A DNA stretch of 64,000 nt from Petrosia ficiformis. Its lineage: Eukaryota; Porifera; Demospongiae; Haplosclerida; Petrosiidae. Shown piece by piece: positions 38,858 to 51,342 of this stretch. The stretch's first letter is position 1; every line of letters begins with the position of its first letter. Below the pieces are notes generated by a model. It worked only from the letters and a program-made list of their open reading frames with translations, did not search any database and was not told the origin of the DNA. The position numbers were made by a program, and so were the translations under genes. Location of the stretch: contig OX345653.1 in the NCBI GenBank assembly GCA_947044365.1, positions 618,501 to 682,500 on the forward strand, given 5' to 3'.

Positions 38858-40502
38858 AAACAACAACAAAATACTCAATTATATTTCTGTACTTCTTTGT
38901 CTCCACGGCATTACACACTTAGCGACAACAACCAAATCACAGCAACTAACTACCAACAGTGGCAGAGACATAAGACATCTGTTTGATTGTGAGGTGTGGT
39001 TCAGCATCACATCAAAGCAATGATAATTATTATTATAATTATGTTTGTGTCACATTTGCATTGCATATGTATGCGTAGTTAAGGAAAGTACGTGTTACGT
39101 CATTCTGGGGGCTCGGTCAATTAGTCTTTTTTTTTTTCAACAAAACATTAATTAATAGACAAAGTAAATGAAAAATAGTAACACAAATAGGTATCTACAA
39201 GTCCAAAGAGATACGACTGATGTTGCAAGGGTCACATCCAGATCACATATTGATTTTGAAAGTGATGATCTGCTGCCTTGAATAGTCAAATACATAAAGC
39301 TGGGCGTAGCACAAAATGAACATCGCATCCAGGAAAGAATTGTCAGCAGAGAAATATTATAAAAATGAATCAAGAAAGGAAATCAAATAAGTACAATAGT
39401 TGTTGAGTTACAGACATGAGGAAGTTATAAATCAGTATAAGTTAAAACCTTCAAGGAATATTTCAATTTCATTAAAGATCTGTGTACTCTTCTGGTCCCG
39501 GTATTCAGAAGACACAGAAAGATAGAAACACTAGTGCCATCAGCAATGAAGGATAAAGATAAAGGGATATTTTTCTCAATATATCTTGTTTTTGTGTACT
39601 TCTGCTGTTGAAATACAATTTTTTTTTTACATTGCAATGCTAGACCCTTTTGTGCGGTTATTATGCCTCCAGTGTTTCAGTAAAAAGTATCATTATATAG
39701 GCTATACACCTATTTAGAGGAATTCATGCTATTTAGATCCATATGGTGAAGCCAAAGGGATGCTAAATAGCACGAATTCCAACAAATAGGTGTATGTGCA
39801 TTACAAACCATATTCATAGATAATTTTTGCTAAGTTATGGTATTTAAATTATATTCATAGTTGAATTTGCTGAGTCATAATATTTCATACCCAAATTATT
39901 TATAAGTGAACCCATACTGCAGCTTGTCCACCATACAAAATAAATCCCGATTCATACTATGAACTGAGATTTAGTTCCCTCATTAGAGCATCTAACATCA
40001 AAGGAAATTGTTCGTGTTATGGTTTATATATATAATATATAGTGATTTTCTGATTGTTGTGGAAGCTACTAAACAGTTTTATCCGATAACTAGACGTTTT
40101 CAAGGCAAATTAACTGTTTCACATTACCATAGAACAGTATTTTCTACTGTCTTATAATTACGTTTCTTGAGCTTACTGAACAATAGCTTTGAAGGTATAC
40201 AAACATGCGAAAAAAGGCCATATCACCATTACTGTAGGTGTTTCCAATCCATTTTGCTTTGCTTTGCTTTCCTTCAAGTATCCATGGTAGAAGATATAGA
40301 AATACAATAGAAGTACGGTTGCAGTTCCCTATTTACTGCACAACCGCATTTATGTCCACATATTTGTGTGCTAAGTAATGAATACCTCAGTGTGAACTCC
40401 GTTCTCATTTTAGTATAGTTGTTATATAGAAGTGGTTCACTACATCGTATGTAATAAATTATCATTGTTTTATTTTAAACCAATCAGTTGGATAGGTTGA
40501 AG
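38858..40502. other. Gene-poor stretch before the CHAT gene
   Basis: Apart from the hairpin at 39704-39795 nothing is recognised. An acceptor-like AATCAG at 40482-40487 suggests that further 5' exons of the CHAT gene could lie here, but none could be identified. Confidence 0.5.
39704..39795. repeat. Long imperfect inverted repeat (hairpin)
   Basis: Two 33-bp arms, 39704-39736 and 39763-39795, are inverted copies with about five differences (left arm begins atacacctatttag, right arm ends ctatttgttgg-type sequence when reversed). The loop is 26 bp. RNA from either strand would form a stable stem. Confidence 0.8.
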
Positions 40503-43500
40503 ATGAATTCAGGTTCACATCCTTTGAAATTTACTTCTATTGTACATAACAATATTACTGGGTGTCTCTTTGTGAAAGAATATATTTTTGTCCCAGAATC
40601 TAGTGGTGAACCTGTAAGTTACTTATTGTTATACTACAAAATCTATAATAACATGATTTCTATTGCTTTCTATAGATTATCACAGAAAGTGATCAAGTGC
40701 TGAATTTGTATTTGAATTTAAATTTGAATTTGAATTTGAATTTTTTCGTAAAAGCTGCTTGTTCATTTGTCACTGCACACCTTCTCAAGGTTGGAAACAG
40801 TAACCATGAGTTATACTAATTGCCATAATTTTTGTAACCAAAAGGCTTTAGAAAAAGCCACTTCTGTTGTTTAGTAAAGTGTAAACACCATTAGAATGGC
40901 CTTCACCAGTATATGTGTTTTTCTAGGAAGCAAGCGTCATGCATTTGTATTGATGCTATTTTTAATCATAAGGATTTTACTTTCATTCGGCATTCTATAC
41001 CAAATTATTAAAATGTAATGGTTATTATACATGTAGACACTTTCATTTTAGAATTTATGCTACCGGCTTAGAGGTATTGCTGTAATTATATTGTAATTGC
41101 ATGCGACTGTACATGTAATTGTAGGTGAATGTCACATAATTGTAATTGTAATTAACCAGTGGTAGCTACACTGACAATAATTGAAGCTGTAATTGTAATT
41201 GGCCTTTTGTAATTGAACCCAGACCTGGTACACATAGATGTAGATGTACATAACCCCACTATTAATTAATTTATATTCACATGTCACCTGAAATAATTAG
41301 AACAGAGTGTTTGTATAAATGTAGCATTGTTAAGTAAATTCTTAGCTCGATACACCTACTATTATTACACTATATATAAGAGAACAACTACATTTTGTAT
41401 TTAGTAATAACAACTATTGATCTTCCAGATAATAAATTCTATCATCTTTTATAATTAATAATGAAGATTTTAATAATAATCATTTGTTTTACGTATGTAG
41501 ATATTCTCTTTTGTATACATTATACACATGTATCATGTACTTTTATATCTTCATTGTATCTAATTCAGATTATAAAGAGTATCACCATACCATTGTGTAT
41601 ACTTACATAATCTTGTTTGAATTCTCGTTAGTTTATATCTTATAATTCAGTTACATTCCTCCCTACTTAATCAACATGATGTTAAATGTAGTATCCTATC
41701 AAGACACTAAATTGTTTAATATAATTATGATTAGTAAATGAGTCATGCATTTATAATATGAATTGATTGTACAAAATCTAAAGAATTACTTTTATTATTT
41801 GTTTTACATAATTATAGTTTGGAAATACACCCCTTCATGTGGCTTCTAGAGAGAATTATGAAGATGTGGTAGATATACTATTGCATCACGGATCAAATCT
41901 GGATACACGGAATAATGTTAGTTCTAATAACACACTATACTATAGTATTCATTATGTTATTGTACAAATTCCGGTGGTAATACATATTTTCATTAGTAAT
42001 TGAATTTTGTGATTATAAAGAAGGGCTAATCTACTATACAGATCTGTGTTATAATATATAAATACCTTGTATGATATAACAGTGTCACAAGTATGATATT
42101 TACATAGAATATGATTTACATTAGTCTCCAGTCTGGAGACAAATAGGCTGCAAAACCAGAAGTCATTCATATATTGTTTAACAGTAAAAGTATCACTGTC
42201 AAAGCAGCTAGTTATAGTAAACGTTTGACACATTATAACTCTGTACTATAGGGAGCTCACATTTTTCATACTGTAAATCCTTATAGACATTGTTTATATA
42301 ACAAACCAACAAACAATTTTTTACAGTGTTGCAACTGTGCTAACAATAAATAGTTATTTTAAAAACTTTGTTTTTGCAGTGTATATAATTTCAATAATTT
42401 CACCATAGACTTTTTACATTGATGCATGGTAATTTTTTACATACAGATGAGAATTGACAAACTAAAGCAAAACAGTAATGATTCTATAACCTTTGAAGAC
42501 ATTGAAAGGTATCTTTCTCAATTCGTTGTTCCACACGGTCAAACAGAGCAAGTTATTGAAAGGCTCCTAGAATGTGTAAACAAGCAATTAATTTCCAATT
42601 TCATAGCAAAGATAACATGTAATGATCCACATTATGCTTGTTTACCAGAAAACAGCGAAACCACTAATTCCACCCAGATATTTATGAAAGTAGGAATAGA
42701 TGCTGAGGAAATCCAACATACTTTGAATAATCCCAAAAAACGTTCTCATAAGCATTTTTCAAAAACGAAGAAGCAAGAAAAAGAATCGTATCAGTCCGTT
42801 GCAAAAAAATCAAAAATGAGTTACTCTTCAATAGATCAAGAGCACGAAAATGAATTATTAGATTATTTGATTTCCATCAAATATCCAAAACGTCATTGTT
42901 ACGCAATTATTATCAATAAAGTTCTGTCAGACATCTATACTGCATTACTGCACAAGTCACTACATAAAGAATTATCTCAGCCTAGTCAAATTGCATTAAA
43001 TGGAGAATACAGGTCCACTAAAAATGCAAACAGTGATAGAATGAGATATGGTGCTAATTGTGCTGAAATTAGAAACGAAAATAGTGAGCAAACAGCTATT
43101 GTAAAGCGAATTGGTTCAAATGAAATGGATAACGATTGTAATGATGTCAGAGAAATGCAATTTTCCTTCAGAAAAGAAACTGGTACTAATTTTAGGGTCA
43201 ATGATGTTGAAAGAGAACATCTGCTTGTTGAAAATAATCAAAACATAAATGCCAGTAAGCCAAGAGACACACGGAGATTACCTACCGTACTAGTACCACG
43301 CAAGCCTATTCAAAGTCCTTCAAATGAAGAATACACATCTACTAAAGACGAAAACAGCGACAGTGGTGTTGATGAAGAACACATGTTTAATGGAAGTCTA
43401 CCTGATAACAGTAGAATTGGAAATGGTGCTAATGAAATGAAAGCTGTCACAAACATAAATGCCAGTAAGCCAAGAGACACACGGAGATCACCTACTGTAC

Positions 43501-46500
43501 TAGTACCACACCAGCCTATTCAAAGTCCTTCAAATGAAGAATACACATCTACTAAAGACGAAAACAGCGACAGTGGTGTTGATGAAGAACACATGTTTAA
43601 TGGAAAGCTAACTGGTACCAATAGAACAGGAAATAATGGTACCAATGGAACAGGAAGTAGCAAAGAAGTTAAAACTGGAATGAACAACAATGTTTTAGAA
43701 GACAAGGTAGCAGCTGTTGAACATAGTGAAGCAGTAACTACCAGTACATCAGAAGGGGAATATAGATCAGATCAATTTGATGAAGTGGATGTAGATCCTA
43801 ACATACGTAGTGCTCTCATGCAAAAACAGTCCCTTTATTATGTGATATATTTTGAAAAAATGGTGCATACACAAATACAATGCTCTGCAGAAACAAGTAA
43901 AGAAATAGCATTATTAGCAGTTGGCCTTGGTTTAGCTATTCAACAGCTACAAGGGAGCAAAGGTAAACTTCAAAAGTGTTATCATGTTGATCCAGACTCC
44001 AAACTCTTGTCTGTTAGATCACTCCTCTGTTTGTGCATGGCAGAGATAGAAAGCACACACAGTCAATATGTAGATCACTTCACTGAAGCAGTTAGAACAC
44101 ATCAACAATCAAGTGGTTTATTAAGGTGTTATAGAATGACTTCACTCGCTTTATCTAAACTTACTAAGCTTGCTCTAGATCTTTATCACACACGAATTCA
44201 ATTGTCTTGTCAGTTCAATCAGTTTGATTACACTCCAGTTGTCTACCTAGCTACCACTGAAGTGAAAAATGATGCCATTCAAGTTGTTGAGGAGAGAAAG
44301 GAAGTTGCTACCACTGGAGTGAAAAACGATGCCACTGAAGTTGTTGAGGAGAGAAAGGAAGTTGCTACCACTGTAGTGAAAAACGATGCCACTGAAGTTG
44401 TTGAGGAGAGAAAGGAAGTTGCTACCACTGGAGTGAAAAACGATGCCACTGAAGTTGTTGAGGAGAGAAAGGAAGTTGCTACCACTGTAGTGAAAAACGA
44501 TGCCACTGAAGTTGTTGAGGAGAGAAAGGAAGTTGCTACCACTGGAGTGAAAAACGATGCCACTGAAGTTGTTGAGGAGAGAAAGGAAGTTGCTACCACT
44601 GGAGTGAAAAACGATGCCACTGAAGTTGTTGAGGAGAGAAAGGAAGTTGCTACCACTGGAGTGAAAAACGATGCCACTGAAGTTGTTGAGGAGAGAAAGG
44701 AAGTTGCTACCACTAGAGTGAAAAACGATGCCACTGAAGTTGTTGAGGAGAGAAAGGAAGTTGCTACCACTGGAGTGAAAAACGATGCCACTGAAGTTGT
44801 TGAGGAGAGAAAGGAAGTTGCTACCACTGGAGTGAAAAACGATGCCACTGAAGTTGTTGAGGAGAGAAAGGAAGTTGCTACCACTGTAGTGAAAAACGAT
44901 GCCACTGAAGTTGTTGAGGAGAGAAAGGAAGTTGCTACCACTGTAGTGAAAAACGATGCCACTGAAGTTGTTGAGGAGAGAAAGGAAATTGCTACCACTG
45001 GAGTGAAAAACGATGCCATTGGAGTTGTTGAGGAGAGAAAGGAAATTGCTACCACTGTAGTGAAAAACGATGCCATTGAAGTTGTTGAGGAGAGAAAGGA
45101 AGTTGCTACCACTGGAGTGAAAAACGATGCCACTGAAGTTGTTGAGGAGAGAAAGGAAGTTGCTACCACTGGAGTGAAAAACGATGCCATTGGAGTTGTT
45201 GAGGAGAGAAAGGAAGTTGCTACCACTGTAGTGAAAAACGATGCCACTGAAGTTGTTGAGGAGAGAAAGGAAATTGCTACCACTGGAGTGAAAAACGATG
45301 CCATTGGAGTTGTTGAGGAGAGAAAGGAAATTGCTACCACTGGAGTGAAAAACGATGCCATTGAAGTTGTTGAGGAGAGAAAGGAAGTTGCTACCACTGT
45401 AGTGAAAAACGATGCCATTCAAGTTGTTGAGGAGAGAAAGGAAATTGCTACCACTGGAGTGAAAAACGATGCCATTGGAGTTGTTGAGGAGAGAAAGGAA
45501 ATTGCTACCACTGGAGTGAAAAACGATGTCATTGAAGTTGTTGAGCACAGACAGGAGACTGGTACCACTGGAGTGAAAAACAATGCCATTGGAGTTGTTG
45601 AGCATAGAAAGGAGATTGGTACCCCTGGAATGGACAACATTGTTTTGGAAACCCATATAACTGTTGAACATAATGAAGATGTAAGTATCAATAAGCCAGA
45701 AGAGCTAGATCCATTTGATGAAACAGATATACATCCCACCATACGTAGTGCTCTCGTGCAAGCACAGTCCCTTTATCATGCAATGGATTTCAATCAAATG
45801 GGGTATACACTATTACAATGCACTCCCAATACAAATAAAGAAAAGGGAGTATTAGCATTTGGCCTTGGTTTAGCATGTTATAAACAGGAGAGATATGAAG
45901 AAGCCATCCAACAGCTACAAGAGAGTGAAGGTAAACTTCGAGAGTGTTATTGTGTTGATTCAGACTCCAAACTCTTGTCTGATAGATCACTTGCTTGTTT
46001 GTACATGGGAGAGGTAGAGAGCACACACGGTCAATATCTGGCAGCTGTAGATCACTTCGCTGAAGCAGTTAGGACACATCAACAATCAAGTGGTTTGTTG
46101 AGGTGTTACGGATTAACTCCACTCACTAAATGTGCTAAACTCACAAAGCTTGCTCTAGCATTACGTAGTGCTAATCGTGTCAGTGAGTCTATCAAATATT
46201 ATAGAGAAGCATTGTCTTGTGGAGAATCAACATCAGAAGATATTACGTCTTGTCACATCAGTCTTGGTAACCTACTACACAATGTAGGCGATCATGAAAC
46301 AGCTATAGAGGAATACCACAAAGCTATAGTTCTAGCAGAGGAACAGAACGATTATCAGTCACTATGCTGGTCTCATGGTAACCTAGGAAATGCATATCTT
46401 AGCCATGGCATGAAAGACAAAGCTGTTTACCATTTAGAATTAGCTCTTTCTCTTACTCAACAGTATGATCCAGTTCCTTCCTCGCTTAGCAGAGCTCTTA

Positions 46501-49500
46501 ATAATGTAGGTACTGCTTATCAAGCTTTGAACGACATCGATACTGCAGAAGACTACTACGATCAGGCCTTATGTCAGTCTATATATGGAGAAGACTTGGT
46601 TGGTCAGGCCCGAGCTTATGGCAACATCGGCAACTTGTGTATGGTCCAGAAAGATCCTGAACGAGCTATTCCTCATTATACCGAAGTATTGAGACTCAGT
46701 AAGGAGCGTTCCACTTCATATGTGGCATATCACAATAGAGGATGTGGATTTTATGAACTTGGCCATAAGAGGATAAATGAACAACTTACTACAGGAAAAA
46801 GAGTAGATTTCCAGTTCACAGCCTATGGTCCCCACACCAGAGATCTTGAGAGTAAACACCAACAACAAGAATTACATGAAAACCATCGAAAGTTATTCAA
46901 ACAAGGTCTTTCCGACTTTGAGAAAGTCATTGAGAACCACGAAAATACATTCTCTCATATCAGTTCTTCTCCTAAAGGACTAAATCTCTCTGTATGTCTG
47001 TTTGAAAACAATTCTAAAACCTTTAGCCGAGCACAAGATTGTGCATTCTATCTTGGAGATCATTATCGTGCCCTTATACTAGCAGAAAGATCTCGATCTC
47101 GTACCCTTGGAGAGCTCTTGTTAAAGAGAATGTTGAGTATGAAAACACCATTACACTCCCCACTTGGTCTAGACCAGATAGTTAATATTATGAAGTTACA
47201 AGATCCTCATGTGCCAGTAGTGATGTTGTCATACACAGGTAACAGATTATTAATATGGATTTTAATATACGATGGAGAAGATGTAAAAATGGACATGATT
47301 GAGCAAGAGCCTAGTGAAGACCTCTTTGAGGGGAAGTCCCTGGATAATTACCTTCGTTACAGTCTCAGTGAGTTATTAACAGGCAATCTGGAGTTATATG
47401 GAGAGGAGAAGGAATGTCTGGTTATAGATACTCCTGACTCGCTCGAACCAAACAATGACATTGGATATTCTGTACCTGAATTGGAAGAACAGATGACAAC
47501 CGACAATGATGTACCAATAACAAACAATAATAAATACAAGTTATTAAGTGAAAATCACTTTCTTGAAAATGAAGATGGTGCCACAAAGAGGCATTATCAG
47601 TCACTACCACCCAAGAAAAAGATGTCCCCTATTAATAAACTGTACAAGTTGATTGTTCAGCCTGTACAAGAGCTCTTGAAAGCTGCTGAACCTACCCCTT
47701 CATCATCATCCTTGCCCAAGAAAAAGCTGATACTAGTTCCTGACAGCAGTACTAAACTAGTTCCTTTCTGTGCTCTAAAAGACACAGATGATGAAAGATG
47801 TTTCGGTGATTTGTACTCAATTCAATTTGTTCCTTCTCTTCTTACACTTGGAATATTGGGTCAGACTGAACCAATTGAAATCAGCATACCCCATGATAGA
47901 GAAGAAATATGTGTGGTTGGTGATCCTACGACCCCCCCATTTACTGTGAAGGGACGGGAATGGAATCTAGGTCCTTTACCTCATGCTAAAGAAGAAGCTG
48001 AATGGGTTGGTCATTATATGAAGACCACACCATTACTACATCATGAGCCAACCAAAAATGTTGTTCTATCTCGTTTGAAAAGTGCTAAAATAATTCATTT
48101 AGCTACCCATGGCTCAGCATCCCAGGCTTTTCTAGTACTAGCTGGTATGTCTAACACGTATAACAGAGAGATAACACTAACTCCACGTATCACTGAACAG
48201 TTAGTACAAAATGAAAAAGATCTATTACTATATGCATCAGATGTGGAGTCACTTTCTCTCTCTGCTGGTCTTGTTGTGCTTAGTTCCTGCGATTCGGGAA
48301 GAGGATTAATTAAAGGAGGTGACATACAAGGTATGGCTCGAGCTTTTTTACTGGCTGGATCACAAGCTGTCTTGACCTCGCTATGGAAAGTTCCAGATCA
48401 AAGTGCTTGTTACTTCCAGCAGTTCTTTTACCGATATTTACTGGATGGATTATCTAGTAGCGAAGCATTACAAAAATCAGTACTGAGTATCAGAGGGTTT
48501 CTAGGGTTTTCACAGCTAATACATTGGTCAGGGTACCAGCTTACCGGCAAAGATATATGCATACGAAATGAAAATGCCAATGAAGAAAGAGAAGTTGAGA
48601 GTATGCTAGGACACAGGTGTTCACCATTTCCTCGTCTAAATTTACTTACAGAGCTTCACAATAAAATAGTGAAAGACAGCTCAACAGATATTCAGGTATG
48701 ATGAGCTATAGATTTTAGCAAAAATCGATTTTGGAAGTTACAGTTTTGATCAAATACTTGTACATGTATAGACATACTTGCTACATTTAAAAAATTAGTA
48801 CTGCATTAAAATGGAACATCCACAAAACAGCCTGTAGTGAGCATTCAAGAACATTATAGCATGTACTTCATGTAACTTGTTATTATAGCAGGAAGTCAAT
48901 GAAATTTGGTATCCAGGAAGATCAGTCATTAGGCTTCTTAGATACCAAACTTCAGTGGCTTCCTGTGTAAAAACAGCTGAATATTTCATTAATTGCTTCC
49001 TGCAACAATCAATTTTCACAAATATGGTCACAAAAAAAAACAATTATACATATGATAATATTTTACATTATAGGTATTGTATGGCTCTACTGATGCATGT
49101 TTGATTGAAACAGTCATTGATTTTGTTTCCTTGTATCACAAAGAGTTTCCAGGTGGTATCATCTGGTTAAATGCTTGCAACGAGGAGCTTTTAGAAACAC
49201 AGTGTAAACAACAAAAGGTATTATTATTATTAATTTATTATTATTATTATCATGTGACTATTACTCTATTATCATGTGACTATTTTTCTCTATTCTCTCT
49301 CTATTTAGATATCTGACAAATCGTTACCAGTACTAATAGTAATTGATAATTATAATCCAGGATTAATGGGATCTACTTCTCAAACCTCAGTTACTACATT
49401 CCTCCAGCAGTATAGTAGTGCCAGCATCATGATGACAACTGCCTGTCCTGATGAGCGTTGCATAGAGAAACAACTTGGGCTAAATCGATTCATCACACCA

Positions 49501-50313
49501 CACGATGTATGTGCTCTCAAAAATTTACAAGTTACCCAGCGACTCATCTACTCTATTCAAAGTTCCCACCATTTGACACCTAGCAGGGAAGACCAGAATG
49601 GAATTTCAAAACTCTCTTCATTGTGTCACGGCTCTCCTTTAATTGTAGACATTATGAATTGTGTAATATATAAATTTATAGAGAAATCGGATAATCCCAG
49701 TGAAGGAATTCACTTGTGTGTACAATATTTTGATGACACACTTGCACTACTGACAAATGATGATATCGATAATCCACTTACAATCGTAGTATGTGATATA
49801 CTGAAGTGTTTAATCAGTGAACAGTTCTTATCTTCAGCTCATCTTTGTCTATTGTTTTGTCTCTCAATGTTCGGCTCAACTCCAATACCAAAGGAAGTGA
49901 TTACAGCAATAGCTGCAGAGATACATATGTGTACCCCTAATGATCTTTCAGTCCATGAAATATATAATGGATTATGTAATATGAAAATTCTTCAGCAATA
50001 TCCAAAATGTAATGCTCTATCTTCTGTCCCTGATCTTTATTATATTCCAGAATTTATATCCGATATGGTATATTATGAACTAATGAGAGATATTGATGTC
50101 GTAACTTCCATGAGTATCATACACTTATCACTTGATAAAACTACTAGCCTTCATTTTCCAATTCACTGTAGTGTATATATCCCTAGTCTATTGAAATGTG
50201 CAAGAAAGAACTTCAGAAAACGTTGTTCATCAAATCATAAAGAATTACTTGTGTGTGTTTATTCACAAGAAATAGTATTTAGGCAATACATTAAATGTTG
50301 TCTAGATTCATAA
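40503..50313 (+). CDS. Giant ankyrin-TPR-CHAT protease with NB-ARC-like C-terminus
   Basis: Exons 40503-40613, 41818-41916, 42447-48695, 49074-49217 and 49309-50313 join in phase 0 to 2,535 residues; more 5' exons are possible. Exon 2 is exactly one 33-residue ankyrin repeat (GNTPLHVASRENYEDVVDIL). The 6.2-kb exon carries a Lys-rich unrecognised region, 24 copies of a 19-residue charged repeat (about 672-1128), about six TPRs (about 1299-1510) and a CHAT domain (about 1595-2110) with His 1958 in LATHGS and Cys 2018 in SSCDSGRG. CHAT is a caspase/separase-like cysteine peptidase fold. The last exons look NB-ARC-like: FPGGIIWLNACNEEL, Walker B VLIVIDN, sensor SIMMTTACPDE, CHGSPL; the P-loop position reads YGSTDACLIET, without GKT. 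A cytosolic sensor-protease is an inference. Confidence 0.85.
42331..42381. mobile_element. MITE terminal fragment
   Basis: The segment matches the right terminal repeat of the MITE family seen near the Eph-like genes (gcaactgtgctaaca ... tttttgcagtg). It ends 65 bp before the acceptor of the giant exon. Confidence 0.55.
43237..43620 (+). repeat. In-frame duplication of about 216 bp in the CHAT gene
   Basis: The block beginning acataaatgccagtaagcca at about 43245 recurs at about 43461, each encoding INASKPRDTRR, then QSPSNEEYTSTKDENSDSG. The two copies differ at a few bases only. Confidence 0.85.
44252..45620 (+). repeat. Coding 57-bp minisatellite (24 x 19 residues)
   Basis: Twenty-four units each encode a variant of EVATTGVKNDATEVVEERK. 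Only a few positions vary: V/I at 2, G/V/R at 6, T/I and E/G/Q near the end. The last two units are more diverged (VVEHRQETG, VVEHRKEIG), as expected at an array edge. The unit length keeps frame. The complementary strand is also open, but that is a by-product. Confidence 0.97.
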
Positions 50314-51342
50314 ATGATGTGTTTGTGTATAATTATTTCAATAATGTACAGTTTCATGATTATTATTATTTTTTATATTTTATATTAAAACAATCTTATA
50401 CACATGCATGTACATGTACTGCAAACCTCAATATAGATTTAAGAGTCTAAAATGCATAATCACACATACAATGATTACCATACCCTTCAACCTATGCTTT
50501 GGGACAAGGATTATGAATATTACCATCCAGCAATGAATGGAATTGTAATTAACTGTCAGCAAGCAGTTTGCAATGCTGTGCAGATAAATATACCTAAAGT
50601 TGCAATTTTTTTTCCCTTTTAAGCTGCAACAACGCATTAATTAACTCTGTCAGCACAGTAAAGAACATGAATATAATTATAAACATGAGCTAATTATAGT
50701 TGTATGTGAATATTGTCAACACAAAATGTATACCAGCATATTTTGAGCACTGACAATTTGTACAAAATGGTCGCATACCATTCTAATAAGACTTGCAAAT
50801 TATAATTTAATTGGTCATACAGGTTGTTATGACTGCATGATATTTAATATCATGCCTAATATCTCATATTAAATGCACAAAGAAAGTTAAAATGATTTAA
50901 TTAAAATAGACAGAATAAGGAAATTGATATTGCAGATTATAGACTCTATATAATTACATGTATATCACCATGCAGTCATAACAACATGCATACACAACCA
51001 ATTAAATTACAATTTCCTCTATTCCTTGCAACTGTTCTAACCAATAAATTCTAACAATTTGCAGTGTAGTACAGACAATAATATTATATTATGGCAAGCA
51101 AAATACATTGTACAGAGAATAATGATTACGGTATATAACAATGTCCATTATTACACCATATTCTCTTGGTAGACAATATTTATTTACCTTTTCAGTCTAC
51201 AAAACATAAAAAAGGAAATCCTAACAGTTAAAACACACCATTATTATTAGTAGCATTAACAAACTAAAAACAACAAAAAAGAATCTCATACATGATATAA
51301 TAATTATTAGTTAACATTAATTTCCCTTCACACTGTATTCTC
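50314..51342. other. Convergent intergenic region with MITE copy
   Basis: About 50795-51066 resembles the MITE family: it shares ttggtcatacaggttgttatgac and the right end aattctaacaatttgcagtg, but the left terminal repeat is missing. The rest is AT-rich and matches the 3' flank of the second receptor gene (about 58140-59127), so the flank was part of the duplication. Confidence 0.65.

Noticed and set aside
39152..39637. Minus-strand ORFs in the gene-poor stretch
   Set aside because: Short, without recognisable domains, splice context or composition shift.
44247..45671. 474-residue ORF on the minus strand over the protease gene
   Set aside because: It is the mirror of the 57-bp repeat, whose length keeps every open frame open; the plus strand belongs to a 2,083-codon exon with recognisable domains.
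50428..51342. Missing kinase exon for receptor A downstream of the tail
   Set aside because: The 1-kb stretch has no kinase motif, contains MITE sequence, and is matched by the flank of receptor B.
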